Below are positions 13,201 to 22,100 of a stretch of 64,000 bases of DNA, piece after piece. How positions within the stretch are numbered: position 1 is the first letter of the stretch; each line of letters starts with the position of its first letter. The notes under the pieces are model-generated. The model saw nothing but the letters and a program-made list of their open reading frames with translations. It was not told the DNA's origin and did not search any database. This DNA is from Aquila chrysaetos chrysaetos (lineage: Eukaryota > Chordata > Aves > Accipitriformes > Accipitridae). The DNA is taken from the NCBI RefSeq assembly GCF_900496995.4, contig NC_044019.1, positions 682,001 to 746,000 on the forward strand, given 5' to 3'. The translations under genes were made by a program, and so were the position numbers.

Positions 13201-14043
13201 AATGAAGCGGGTAAGGAAAGACAGAGAAGGAGCAGCACGAGCACGCAAATCCTGCATCGTATACAACAGGCATCTCTTACTGCAGTGTTTGTGAAAGAAT
13301 TTATGCGACCTCTGCTCCTACAGACACAGGAACCCTTCGTTTCCTACAGTAGCGCGCAACATCATCAGAAAACTTAACATTTGTGCTAGATACCTACCGT
13401 TGCTGCCTCTTCCAGCACCTTTTTGCTTCCTCCTTTAGCTAAAAAGAAGATATTTTTAAAAAACTCAGCACGTATCCGAGACAGCCTATACCGTACACGC
13501 AGACATGCTTCAACACGCCACCGCCGGGACGGAAGAAACCAGTACAAACCAGTTTTCCGGGCAGCGGGCGAGCAGCCTCAGACAAAGGGAGCAGCTTCCG
13601 AGTGGGGGGGGGGGGCTCCCAGTCAGAGGAGACCCCGGCTGCTCCTTGAGCACCGCTGTTTTTTATCCTCGAAGGGAAATCGTGGCCCGCCAGCCCAGTC
13701 CCTCCCCCGGTGCCGGTGCCGGTACCGGTGCCGCCCCGTACCGAGGTAGTCCAGCCAGTTCATCTCGCGGAGCGCCAGCGGCAGCCGCAGGATCTCGATG
13801 TTGTAGAGGTTCTCCGCCTCCTTGACGAGGCGCTGCCCGTTCGTCCGCAGCTGCTCGACCCGGCTCCTCACTGCGGGGACGCACACGGCTCAGCCACGGC
13901 TCCGGGACCGGGGCCCGGGGCCCGCTCCCCGCCGCCCGCCCCCGCCTCGCTCCCGGCCTACCCTCGCGGTCGAAGTCCTTCAGGAAGGCCGCCAGCTTCC
14001 TGCCGCGCGCGCTCGCGCCAGCCTTCTTTCGCCCGGGAGCCAT
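10229..14043 (-). CDS. CDCA8: Borealin, chromosomal passenger complex subunit (10 coding exons)
   Basis: Borealin works with INCENP, survivin and Aurora B in the chromosomal passenger complex at centromeres and the spindle midzone. Coding exons, 5' to 3' on the minus strand: 14043-13962, 13870-13742, 13438-13398, 12890-12815, 12465-12326, 12026-11947, 11607-11509, 11316-11190, 10737-10651 and 10273-10229. All junctions are GT/AG and in phase, giving 906 nt (301 aa plus TGA; human 280 aa). Residues 15-27 ([17 protein letters not shown]), 48-58 ([11 protein letters not shown]) and 62-69 (REMNWLDY) match the helical region that binds survivin and INCENP. Exon 4 carries [15 protein letters not shown]. 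The middle (about 110-185) is acidic, then basic, and poorly conserved. TPGLRTP (220-226) and NGSPLAD (238-244) mark the C-terminal part. The ATG has a strong Kozak context (G at -3 and +4). The divergent neighbour AIRIM argues for CDCA8 rather than the paralogue CDCA9. The exon structure comes from manual reading, without a transcript. Confidence 0.96.
13604..13615 (+). repeat. G12 homopolymer in CDCA8 intron 2
   Basis: Twelve consecutive G on the plus strand (a C run in the CDCA8 transcript), 127 nt inside intron 2. It is likely length-polymorphic and prone to assembly error. Confidence 0.9.
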
Positions 14044-14117
14044 GGCGGGGGGCCGGGGTCGGGGATCGGGACCGGGGGGTCGGGACTGGGGCCGGGAGCG
14101 CCGCCGCCCGCCGCGCG

Positions 14118-14123
14118 TTCAAA
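14118..14123 (-). promoter_or_regulatory. CHR element (TTTGAA) of the CDCA8 promoter
   Basis: On the minus strand this reads TTTGAA, the consensus cell-cycle genes homology region bound by DREAM/MuvB complexes. It lies 75 bp upstream of the CDCA8 ATG and 22 bp downstream, in the CDCA8 direction, of the nearer CCAAT box. That order is standard for mitotic genes. No convincing CDE precedes it. Confidence 0.65.
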
Positions 14124-14145
14124 CCCAACGGCCGCCGCCGCTCCG

Positions 14146-14150
14146 CCAAT
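14146..14150 (+). promoter_or_regulatory. CCAAT box 1 (NF-Y)
   Basis: CCAAT, extended to GCCAATCAG, a good NF-Y core context, in the shared promoter. It works in either orientation, being 22 bp from the CHR of CDCA8 and 78 bp upstream of the AIRIM ATG. Confidence 0.7.
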
Positions 14151-14165
14151 CAGGGCTCGGCGCGG

Positions 14166-14170
14166 CCAAT
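14166..14170 (+). promoter_or_regulatory. CCAAT box 2 (NF-Y)
   Basis: A second CCAAT (GGCCAATCGG), 20 bp start to start from the first and in the same orientation. Paired NF-Y sites are common in G2/M promoters, although about 31-33 bp is the more usual spacing, so this pair is tight. Confidence 0.65.
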
Positions 14171-14228
14171 CGGGGCGCGGCGCGATGACGCAGGGGCCGG
14201 GGGAGCGCTTCCGAGTCGGCGGGTCGCC

Positions 14229-15410
14229 ATGGCGGCGGCGATGGCGGCGATGGCGGCGGCGGTGCGGGAGTGGGCGGCGGCGGCGGCGCGGCAGGACGCG
14301 GCCTGGCGGGCGGCGATGGCCGCCTGGGCGCCGCTGCTGGTCTCGCTGGCCGGGCTGGCGGCGCAGATGCGGGCGGCGCAGCGGCTGGCGTGGGGCGGCT
14401 CGCCGCTGGGCCCCTTCGGCGACCTGCGGGAGCGGCTGTGGCGGAAGCAGCGCGGCGCGGCCGAGGCGCTGCTGGAGCAGCTCGGCGGCCGGCGGTGAGG
14501 CGGCGGCGGGGCCGGGGCCGGGGCCGGGCGGGGGGCCGCCGCTGAGCGTCTCCCGCTTTGCCGTGCAGGGCGGAGCTGCGGGCCGTGCGGGACGCCGTGG
14601 GGGCCGGCGTGGCCGCCGTGCTGCGGCTGTACGAGGAGCGGGCGGCGGAGCTGGGCCTGGCGGCGGCCCTGCGGCGCGGGCCGCGCTGCCCCTCGCTGGC
14701 TGACGCGCTGGAGGGGCTGCAGGACGTGGAGCGGCACTACCGGCAGCTGTATCCTTCTGCTGGGGTTGGGCGGGCAGCGCCGGCGGGTGCCTTTTTCTCT
14801 TTGTTGTCCTTAGCGGGCAGGAAGGTACTTGGAGAGCAAGCTGCTGCTGCTCCGCATCCGCTGCGACAGCCTGGCAGACGTGGAGGCCCTCCCGCAGTCT
14901 TGGGAGAGGATTTTGGCGCGCTACAAGGAAGACGTCGTTCAAGGTAGTTCTGCTTACAGCAGGCCCAAAGGGCCTTTCCCTGAGCTCCGTGCTGATGTCT
15001 CAGCCCTGGGGACAGCATGTGGGCCCGGTGGTGCTTGCTGTGTGGGTCTCAGTAGCAGCGGGTGACCTTGCCCAGTTTGCGGTTGAACTTTGCGACCTGC
15101 TTTGAGATCTGGTGAATGACTTCAGGCATAAATACTCGCCATCACACCCTGGGCACAGCTGGAAGTGGCGCCCTTCCTCATAGTGTAAGAAGGGGCTTAG
15201 TGATCCGTTTCACTTGGTCTGCTAAGTTAGTTTTACTTACGTTTTTCTTCATTGCTTTTAGAAACGCGTTAAGGCTTTGTGTGTACAGAATACAGATAAA
15301 ATGCATTAAGCTAATGGGGTTGGTTTTTCCCTTCCAACTCAGATACGCTTCTTAAGATCTCTCTGTTTGTGGACAACCAGCGAGACCTGTGCTGCTCACC
15401 AGGCTCCTGA
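14229..15410 (+). CDS. AIRIM: AFG2-interacting ribosome maturation factor (C1orf109 orthologue, 4 coding exons)
   Basis: AIRIM/C1orf109 is known as a subunit, with CINP, of the SPATA5-SPATA5L1 AAA+ ATPase complex, which acts in late 60S ribosome maturation and in replisome protein turnover. Coding exons are 14229-14494, 14569-14748, 14825-14943 and 15343-15410. Together they make 633 nt (210 aa plus TGA; human 203 aa). Matches to the human protein include FGDLRERLWRKQ (about 63-74), VRD...YEERA in exon 2, LQDVERHYRQLYLESKLLL across the exon 2/3 junction, ALPQSWERI in exon 3 and QDTLLKISLFVDNQ across the last junction. The first ATG has a strong Kozak context (gccATGg). In-frame ATGs also occur at codons 5 and 8. 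The N-terminus is alanine-rich because exon 1 is extremely GC-rich. Introns 1 and 2 are only 74 and 76 bp, and intron 2 looks U12-type. The protein is mostly helical with no membrane segment. Confidence 0.95.
14495..14568 (+). other. AIRIM intron 1, 74-bp U2-type intron
   Basis: Donor CG|GTGAGG and acceptor GCCGTGCAG|GG. The intron is GC-rich, with several runs of GGGGCCGG-type sequence. Splicing restores the frame from the LLEQLGG end of exon 1 into AELRAVRD of exon 2, matching the human order. Unspliced RNA would hit the TGA at 14496. Confidence 0.9.
14749..14824 (+). other. AIRIM intron 2, probable U12-type intron
   Basis: The intron begins GTATCCTTCT, nearly identical to the minor-spliceosome donor consensus RTATCCTTT. 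It contains GTCCTTAGC (14806-14814), close to the TTCCTTRAY branch site. The putative branch A at 14812 lies 12 nt from the terminal G of the AAG acceptor, within the usual U12 window. The reading frame (CT|G TAC, conserved L-Y) requires exactly this donor and acceptor. At 76 bp it is very short. Confidence 0.75.
14944..15342 (+). other. AIRIM intron 3 (399 bp)
   Basis: Donor CAAG|GTAGTT, acceptor CAACTCAG|AT. I see no coding sequence or convincing snoRNA boxes in it. Splicing joins the KEDVVQ end of exon 3 to the TLLKISLF start of exon 4. Confidence 0.9.
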
Positions 15411-15820
15411 CGGAGAACAGGAGAGACTGGTGTCGACCGGCTTCTGTGAGAGTCTGGTATGTTCTGAGGTGACCACAAAGAGGATGATGAATTGAGGAAG
15501 CTTTACTGGCGCTTTTTGGAAGCGGAATGAGTTGGGTACTTGGCCTCAGTAGGAAATGCTTGGACTGTTGCATTTTCAAGTAGAAATGGACTTGATGACT
15601 GAAGAAGAGGCTGAGCTGAACAAGCTGTGGAAATTATCCTTTCTTTTGCCTGTCGTGGATGTTTTGTATACTGAAAAAAATGTTGAGACTTACTAACTTG
15701 AGGTGGACTGCAAATAAGTGAGCGTAACATAAAATCCCGCAGGCTGATACCTGTACATGTAAGGAGGATGCGTAGATACTGTCCTTACAAATGAATAAAA
15801 GATGTCAAATCAGGGCTTGA
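15411..15820 (+). other. AIRIM 3' UTR (proximal form)
   Basis: Noncoding sequence from the stop codon to just past the first canonical poly(A) signal. A distal form could run to about 16200. No other coding feature is seen here. Confidence 0.6.
15794..15799 (+). terminator. AIRIM proximal poly(A) signal
   Basis: AATAAA 384 nt after the AIRIM stop codon, followed within 30-50 nt by T/G-rich sequence (CAGTTTGCACCTTGTGCC). This is the best candidate for the main 3' end. Confidence 0.6.
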
Positions 15821-16173
15821 AAACAGTTTGCACCTTGTGCCTCTGAGCAATGTGTTTGCTTTCATCCACCTGTACATTGAAGAGGAAGGAGCAAATTTGG
15901 CTTGGAAATGTAATTATGGAGGTACGGAACCCTGAGGTCTGACACAGGCAGTTTTCAAGTGTGTTAGAGTACGCTCTTCTGATATCTCTGCTAGGGCATG
16001 TTTAAATCACAGTCTTAAAAATTCACGCTCTGTGGCCACAGCAGCTGCTGACAGTTCTGGGAACATCTCTTGTTGGCCATGACACCGATCCTTTGTAACG
16101 TTCCCGGAAAGTGGTGGGGTGCCTGTTGCTAAATAACATTTGGTACGAAATTGTAGCTTCTCAGAGAAGGCCA

Positions 16174-16179
16174 AATAAA
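16174..16179 (+). terminator. AIRIM distal poly(A) signal
   Basis: AATAAA followed by GAGTTGTACTTGGATGG and then TGTGCTTGTGCTCCCTGTTTT-like G/U-rich DNA. It could end a longer AIRIM transcript. There is no direct evidence of use. Confidence 0.4.
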
Positions 16180-16199
16180 GAGTTGTACTTGGATGGATT

Positions 16200-19100
16200 T
16201 TAGATGTGCTTGTGCTCCCTGTTTTTACGGCGAAGCAGGTCTCAAACCCGGGGAGTCCATCTGACCACCTGAGGGCACTGCTCGACCTGCGGAGAGCCGC
16301 CCGCGGGGGGGCCCTGGGAGACAGCCACAGGGCTGTGGCTGCCAGTGCTCGCCATCAGCTGGCAGGTCTTCACGGGATGGTGCTTTATATGCAGTTCTAA
16401 TTGCAAAGAAAAATCACGTCACCCTCTTGGCGTTGGTATGGCTTCCGGGCGTCACAGCTGATGAAATCGGCGTTTGCCAAGGGAAGGGCGTTAAGCCCAG
16501 GGAAGCAAGGCGGGTTGTGCTCCCAGCACATACAGGGCAGGGGATCCGAGGGCTGGTGGGGGCCTCAGCTGGCTTGGTGGTACTCCTTTCCTGCTGAAGG
16601 TAGTTCCTCTTTGTTCCTGCGTGCTCTGCGTCACTTCGGGACCCTGCTGTGCTTGCTGTTGCTGATCCTGTCCTCCAGCCGGCTGCGGGGGGCTCTCGTG
16701 GCTGGACAGGTGCCCGCTGCTCCGGGCATCCCCTACAGCCCCCGTGCAAGACTGCAGCGTAACTGTGTGTTGTGAGTTGCGGTGTGACTGTTCTGAGCTT
16801 TTCACTTGGCCATCTCCTTCCTAGGGAAGTGAGAAATGGAGTCCTCCTCCTGCTGCTTCAGCTTAAGATGAAGCAGATGATGCAGTGAAGATACTGGTTT
16901 GGCAGATCAGCCAAGAATGCAGTTTATTTAGCAAATGGCTGTAGAGCAGTCTTGATGCAGATGCTTCTGCGTGCAAAGCACTTCCCATCCTTGAGTGGCT
17001 CTGTCTCGCCGTGACCTGTCACTGACTCATTTTGTCAGCGTGCTGCTGATGCTGTGGGTTGCATCACAGCATCAGTTCAGTATAAGGCATTTATTTTCCT
17101 GTCCACAGCAGAGTGAGCAAGTTCATCTAGTTTCCTTTTCCAGAGCTTTGATTCAAGCCGCAAACTCCTCCCAACTCTAGAAATTCATGTCCTGTGTTTA
17201 GGTTGCAGTCAGTGAAGCAGCGTAGGTAAACTTTACTAGCCATTACCTCCTGCTAGTGTTCAACCCATGCATCTTCCCGTGGGACATCACTGACTTCTGT
17301 TTTTAAGGAAAGGGCAAGTGTATGCTGTGGGATGACACAGATCGCAGTAGATTTATGTAGATGCCCTCTGAGCTATCTCTGACAGCTGAGTGCTGGTGTC
17401 TGCAGAGGCTGCCAGTCTGAAATCCATCTGATAAAAAGGTTGAATGTTGCGGTACAGCAAAGAGCAAAGGTAATAGCACTATCTTTCATCCATCTCCTGT
17501 TCCTTTTCTGATATGGTTTTGAACCTGTGGCCAAAGTGCAGACATGTTGCCTGTGTTAGGAGTGTGCTGCCAAGCTACGTGGCTAATGGCAAGCACACCC
17601 GCACCTCCATCAGTGCTGATGGCTGTCACTGCAACGAGTGACTTGTACAGTTCTGGTTTTGGGATGGGAGATGAGGGAGAGCAGGCAAAAGAACAGAGAG
17701 CAGCTGTATGACCGTGGGTTCATTGTACGTGGCTCGAAGGGCGTAAGACGGATGACGGCAGGGTGAATCCTGGGGTGTCATCCTTGCTCAGGCCTTGATA
17801 TAGCATCATCATAAAACAATAAATCATGGTGTTCGTGGATGCAGAATTGTGTTTACATGCGCACATACTACACAGCTCTTCAACACCCTTCTTTGTGAGT
17901 CTGTCTTTAGTACAGCTGCATAACGAACAAATGGATTTAAATTTTGGAAGGTCTTCAGAACAGTTTGGTGGTGGCCCTTCTGCTTCTCCTAGATGTTTGG
18001 CCCTCTGATGTCTGTCTTTGGGCTAACAACAGCACTGCTAAAAGTGCTGAGAGAGCCTTCTGAATTAAAAGTGGCCACGACCTGACTCTGACTGAAATGG
18101 GGTGAAGGAGGTGCTCATTGAAGTTTTGATGTGACTAATTAGAAACATAGAATGGTTTGAGTTGGAGGGGACCTTAAAGATGATCTAGTTACTCTGTACT
18201 GTTTCTGGCTGATGGGCCATGTCATCAGTTGCAGTGTTCTGGAAGGGCACAACTGAACCTCCGCATCAGAGCGCTCTAATTGGATACAACTGTAGGTTTG
18301 TTCCATTTCAAGATCTGGATGTTACAGCTCAGGATGGCTGCCAAGGTCTCCAGTTGCTGACAAGAATCTGGTTCCTTATGTGTGCGAGACTCCCTTCAGC
18401 CAACATTCGCCAGGGAATCTCTGTGGCTTCGAAGGTTCCCACCGTGAAGACAGCCAGGGTGGGCATTCAGTCTTTAAGCATTTAACTTGGGAGCACTCAG
18501 GTGGGAAGGCTGCTCCTCCTCTTCCAATGCCTGGAAGCCTGCACGGCTGAGTTAGATACCTGCATGCCCATGGCAGGGATATTGTTGGGTGGTGTCATCC
18601 CAGCCTGCGGCTCGGAGGAGCCAGGGCAGACTGTCTGCGGTAGGCGCTGCTCTTCCTCCCCACGTCTCTCCCTCATCCTGAAGGTCCCTGGCTTGCTCTC
18701 AGTTTGTTTCTGTGCCTGAGCTTTCCAAGACTGAGCTGTGACGTGGCCCACTGCTAGCAAGCCATGTCTGCTGTCATCAGCAAAGGATTTCAGTGTCTGT
18801 CTGAGTACTGGGATGGGAGGGAGGCGAGTGAAAACACAGCAGCATCTGCTGGCAGGCAGCAGGGTCATCTCCAGCTGCCTGGGGAAGCTGAGTGCGGGAC
18901 TGGGGGGCTCCAGCCTGTGCAATGCCTGAGTGAGGCCAGTGGGTAAGGGCAGTATCAAGGGCTCTGAGACTAACTGGTAAAATACACCTAACCATAAAAA
19001 TAAATCTGAGTGCCTTTATTTTTGGAGCAGAGCTCTTAAAGTATTCTTGCATGGAGATCTGTCATTCAGGAATGCAATAAAACAAAGTTAGCAGCCGGAG

Positions 19101-22100
19101 CTACCTTGTTAAAGTAAAATTTTCAGGAAACACAAAGCTCGTGCTTTTATTTTCAGCTTTACCTCCTGCTAACTTAATTTGAAAATAGTTATTCTTCACT
19201 TATATGGAAAGCACAAACTAAAATCAGTTACCAAATTTGAATACCCATGAACATTTATAGCGAGCATCTGACTTCTATCTGGTTAGTTTGTTTTTCTCAT
19301 GTAGGGTGAAAGTTAGCTTCTGGTGCAGTGGTGTCTCTGCAGAGTTCTGCTTCAGAAATGAGGACCCGCTGTGGGTAACTCCAGACTTTTAAACGAAACC
19401 CAAAAGCTTTGCTTCAGCATAAGCTCATGGATTTCAAACAGATTTCAAAATTGAATTTACTACAAGGGTCCATAGGTAGGAAAAAGACAAAGGATTTGGC
19501 ACCTGAATTTAAGTGTAAAGTGAGTTGGAGGCAGAAATATGTGATAAAAAGCTTCGTGAGTCATTTAATAAACCAAGCATGGATTTCACAAGCCCCTGGG
19601 GTTTTCGTGCTTATTCTTTGAGACTTTCATCTTGGCCTGAAGCAGAACTCCTTTGTGACTTTGCAGGGCTCAAGAGGCTGCATGAGTGCTTATCTGCTCG
19701 GAAATAAAACAAACATTCTCCCATCTACATTAATTGGATGTGTAGCTCTGTTCCTAGCGCTTGGCTGCCTACACTTTAGTGTTTCTCTAGTGCTCTTGAC
19801 TTCATCACAGCATTTGCCCTGTTGAGTTGTTGGTGAGCTCCAAGGGGGGCAAACTCTGCTAATCCTATAGATGTGTGTTGAGTGGGGACACATCTGGCTG
19901 AGAGGCAGGGATGTGCTTTCCTGCAGTGCAGTTGTGCTCAGTGCAGGGTCTGTTGTCTGCCCTTGCAAAGATGGGCACAAGCAGTTACTTGGCCAGCTCT
20001 TTGCCACTGTGTTTTATCCCTTGTTGCTACACCCAGCCCCTTCTATTGCAGCAGACCCTCTAGGGCCTCCTGTTCTGCACTTCGCGCTTCCGCAGAATGG
20101 AGGCTGTTTTCATCACTCGCCTTATCTGCCAGTCCTGCATAGATTTTGTTTCAATCCTCCCTTCCTGCTTTTCCCCTCAACCCTTTCACTCCTCCTCCCT
20201 CCTTCTGTGGAAACAAATCTACAGTAGGTGTCTCTTGAACTTGCCTGAACTCCTTGTCCCAAGCACCTTCCTGACTAATCCTTTCCAGATGTCCAGGAAC
20301 TTTTATGTTTAGCAGTTTTGCTCAAGTTCCTCATTTATTCTCAGATGGAGCAAACATTATATTTCCTAATATTATTTGAAAAATAAGACTGATCATGGCC
20401 TTCTGAGAAGTTGTTGCTGCCTCAAAATGCAATGTTTTAAGCACCACTGCAGACTTCTACCCCCAAATTGGAGCACAACAGATACTCATAAATAGCACAG
20501 GAGTTTTATTTTCCATAGCTGACTGTGCTCCATGGCTGTCTAAGACGTCTTGAAAATAGTACTGCACTTGTACCCAGCCAAGTGGCAGGGGTGTTGGCTT
20601 GCAATTTCCCAGCTAAAGCATCATGGAGAAATTAGGAGATCTGTCCGATGTTCCTCTGACGGTGACCCAACAATGGAAAGCAAGTTTCTCTGCCCATCGT
20701 CTCATCTAGTTTCCAGCATAACTTTGGTTTTGGGGAGGTGACTGTTAGTTCAGGCAAGGGACATGGTCAGTGGCTTCTTTTGCTCGTGCTCTCCAGGTGA
20801 CCTGTGCGTCCTTTCTTGGTGGTTGAGTATGTCAAGCTGCATGCAGCCTCATGGTTTGTGCATAAAGGCTGCGTTCGGCATGGGCCTCTGGGGAAAGGGG
20901 CTGTCTGTCATCCCAAAGTCCAGTGGGATGATGAGATTTGTAAGATTGGAAGCAACGCCTGAGCCAGTTTATGATCCTGGAGACTGCCTCTCCAACACAG
21001 CCTCTGGCTTGTCTTGAAGTCACGTCCTGTGGTTCCCCATGTGCATCCAGTGGCTTTTCATCCTTCCCCACTGCACTCCGTGTGCAGTGAGGCTTGCAGT
21101 GGTTTTTGGCTATTGCAAAGAAGCTTTGGGCTGTTCAGTGGGACTTGGGAAATTCCTGTCTTTTTCCTTCCATTTTTCCTTGCTTCGGGATTCACCTAGC
21201 ATGTTACATGTTGATTGCAAAATGCCGGCGGTAGGAGAGAGACCTTCCATAAGTTCAGATTCTTGTTATGGAGCCGTTTTGTGCCATCAGTGGCCTGGGG
21301 TACAGGAATGGATATGTGCCAGTAGGAAGAACCTGCTTTGTTGCCCTGTGCCCCTACCAGCTCCACAGTCGCCATTGCCTTCCCACATAAGCAGCACTTA
21401 CAGAAATATTAAGTAGCTATTTAATTTCACAGCAAAGCAAACCTCTGTGAGGTTTGGTGCTCCAGCGTACCACAGCTGCCTTCCTCACTGGGGGCTGATA
21501 TGGGATGGTTCCCTGTTCCTTTTTCTCCACTGTCCAGACAGTCTCTAGGCCACCTGGGGAAGGCAGAATGAAGAATATCAAGCCGGTAAGTCTCCTAACC
21601 ATTCTGCTATGTCAGGAATGAATCCAAGAGCCTTTGCATACTATTAATCTTTTCCAATTCCTAAGAAAGCAAATGATCTCCTCCCGCTGCCATAAATTCA
21701 ACCTCTCTCTCCTGCTCCCCCTCCAGTGTTTGAACTGTTCGCCAAGAGCTTTATTAAAAAGTACAAGATGCAGTTTTGTTTCTAACTGAATCCCAAACAA
21801 CTGTGTTAGGTGGAGAAGAAACATTTGGTGCAGTCAGCCTTAGAGCATTTTTGTGTATGGTCCATAGCCACTTGTCAGCCAGAGACCAGATTCAGCTCTG
21901 TACTAAGCATATTAGGACCTTTTCTCTTTTCTCCTGAGGTTAGGAGATGAATTCAAGCTGGTCAAAGCTCATGGCCTCATTTCCAAGAGCACCTGGCAGT
22001 GACTGCTGGGAGTAACTCATACGGCAGGGCAGAAGGGATGCTCTCCCAGAGATGGCAGTGGGGTTCGGGAACGCCTCACCCTCCCATGACTCTGCGTGAC

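Larger units (their letters stand above)
14044..14228. promoter_or_regulatory. Bidirectional CDCA8/AIRIM promoter
   Basis: The two start codons are separated by only 185 bp of very GC-rich DNA, so both 5' UTRs and one shared promoter must fit here unless an upstream noncoding exon exists. No TATA box is visible. The segment holds two CCAAT boxes (14146-14150 and 14166-14170), a CHR-type TTTGAA on the minus strand (14118-14123) and a TGACG half-site (14186-14190). That combination is typical of G2/M genes read toward CDCA8. Shared control of AIRIM is an inference. Confidence 0.85.
13560..14760. other. CpG island over the divergent gene starts
   Basis: GC- and CpG-dense sequence covers CDCA8 exons 1-2, the shared promoter and AIRIM exons 1-2. 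It creates many long spurious open frames on both strands, the longest about 320 codons on the minus strand. None of these matches a family. The boundaries are judged by eye. Confidence 0.85.

Noticed and set aside
10229..14043. CDCA9 (borealin-2) instead of CDCA8
   Set aside because: The divergent AIRIM neighbour matches the human CDCA8/C1orf109 pair, and the TPGLRTP and NGSPLAD regions match human borealin closely.
14749..14820. Alternative AIRIM acceptor at the CAG ending at 14820
   Set aside because: It shifts the frame and destroys the conserved YLxxKxLL segment. Only the AAG ending at 14824 restores it.
13980..14942. 320-codon minus-strand open frame
   Set aside because: It is antisense to AIRIM exons and promoter, Pro/Arg/Ala-rich, and a by-product of GC-rich coding DNA.
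14944..15342. Possible snoRNA in AIRIM intron 3
   Set aside because: TGATG-like and CTGA-like strings occur, but no properly spaced C/D pair with terminal stem or H/ACA hairpin arrangement could be shown.
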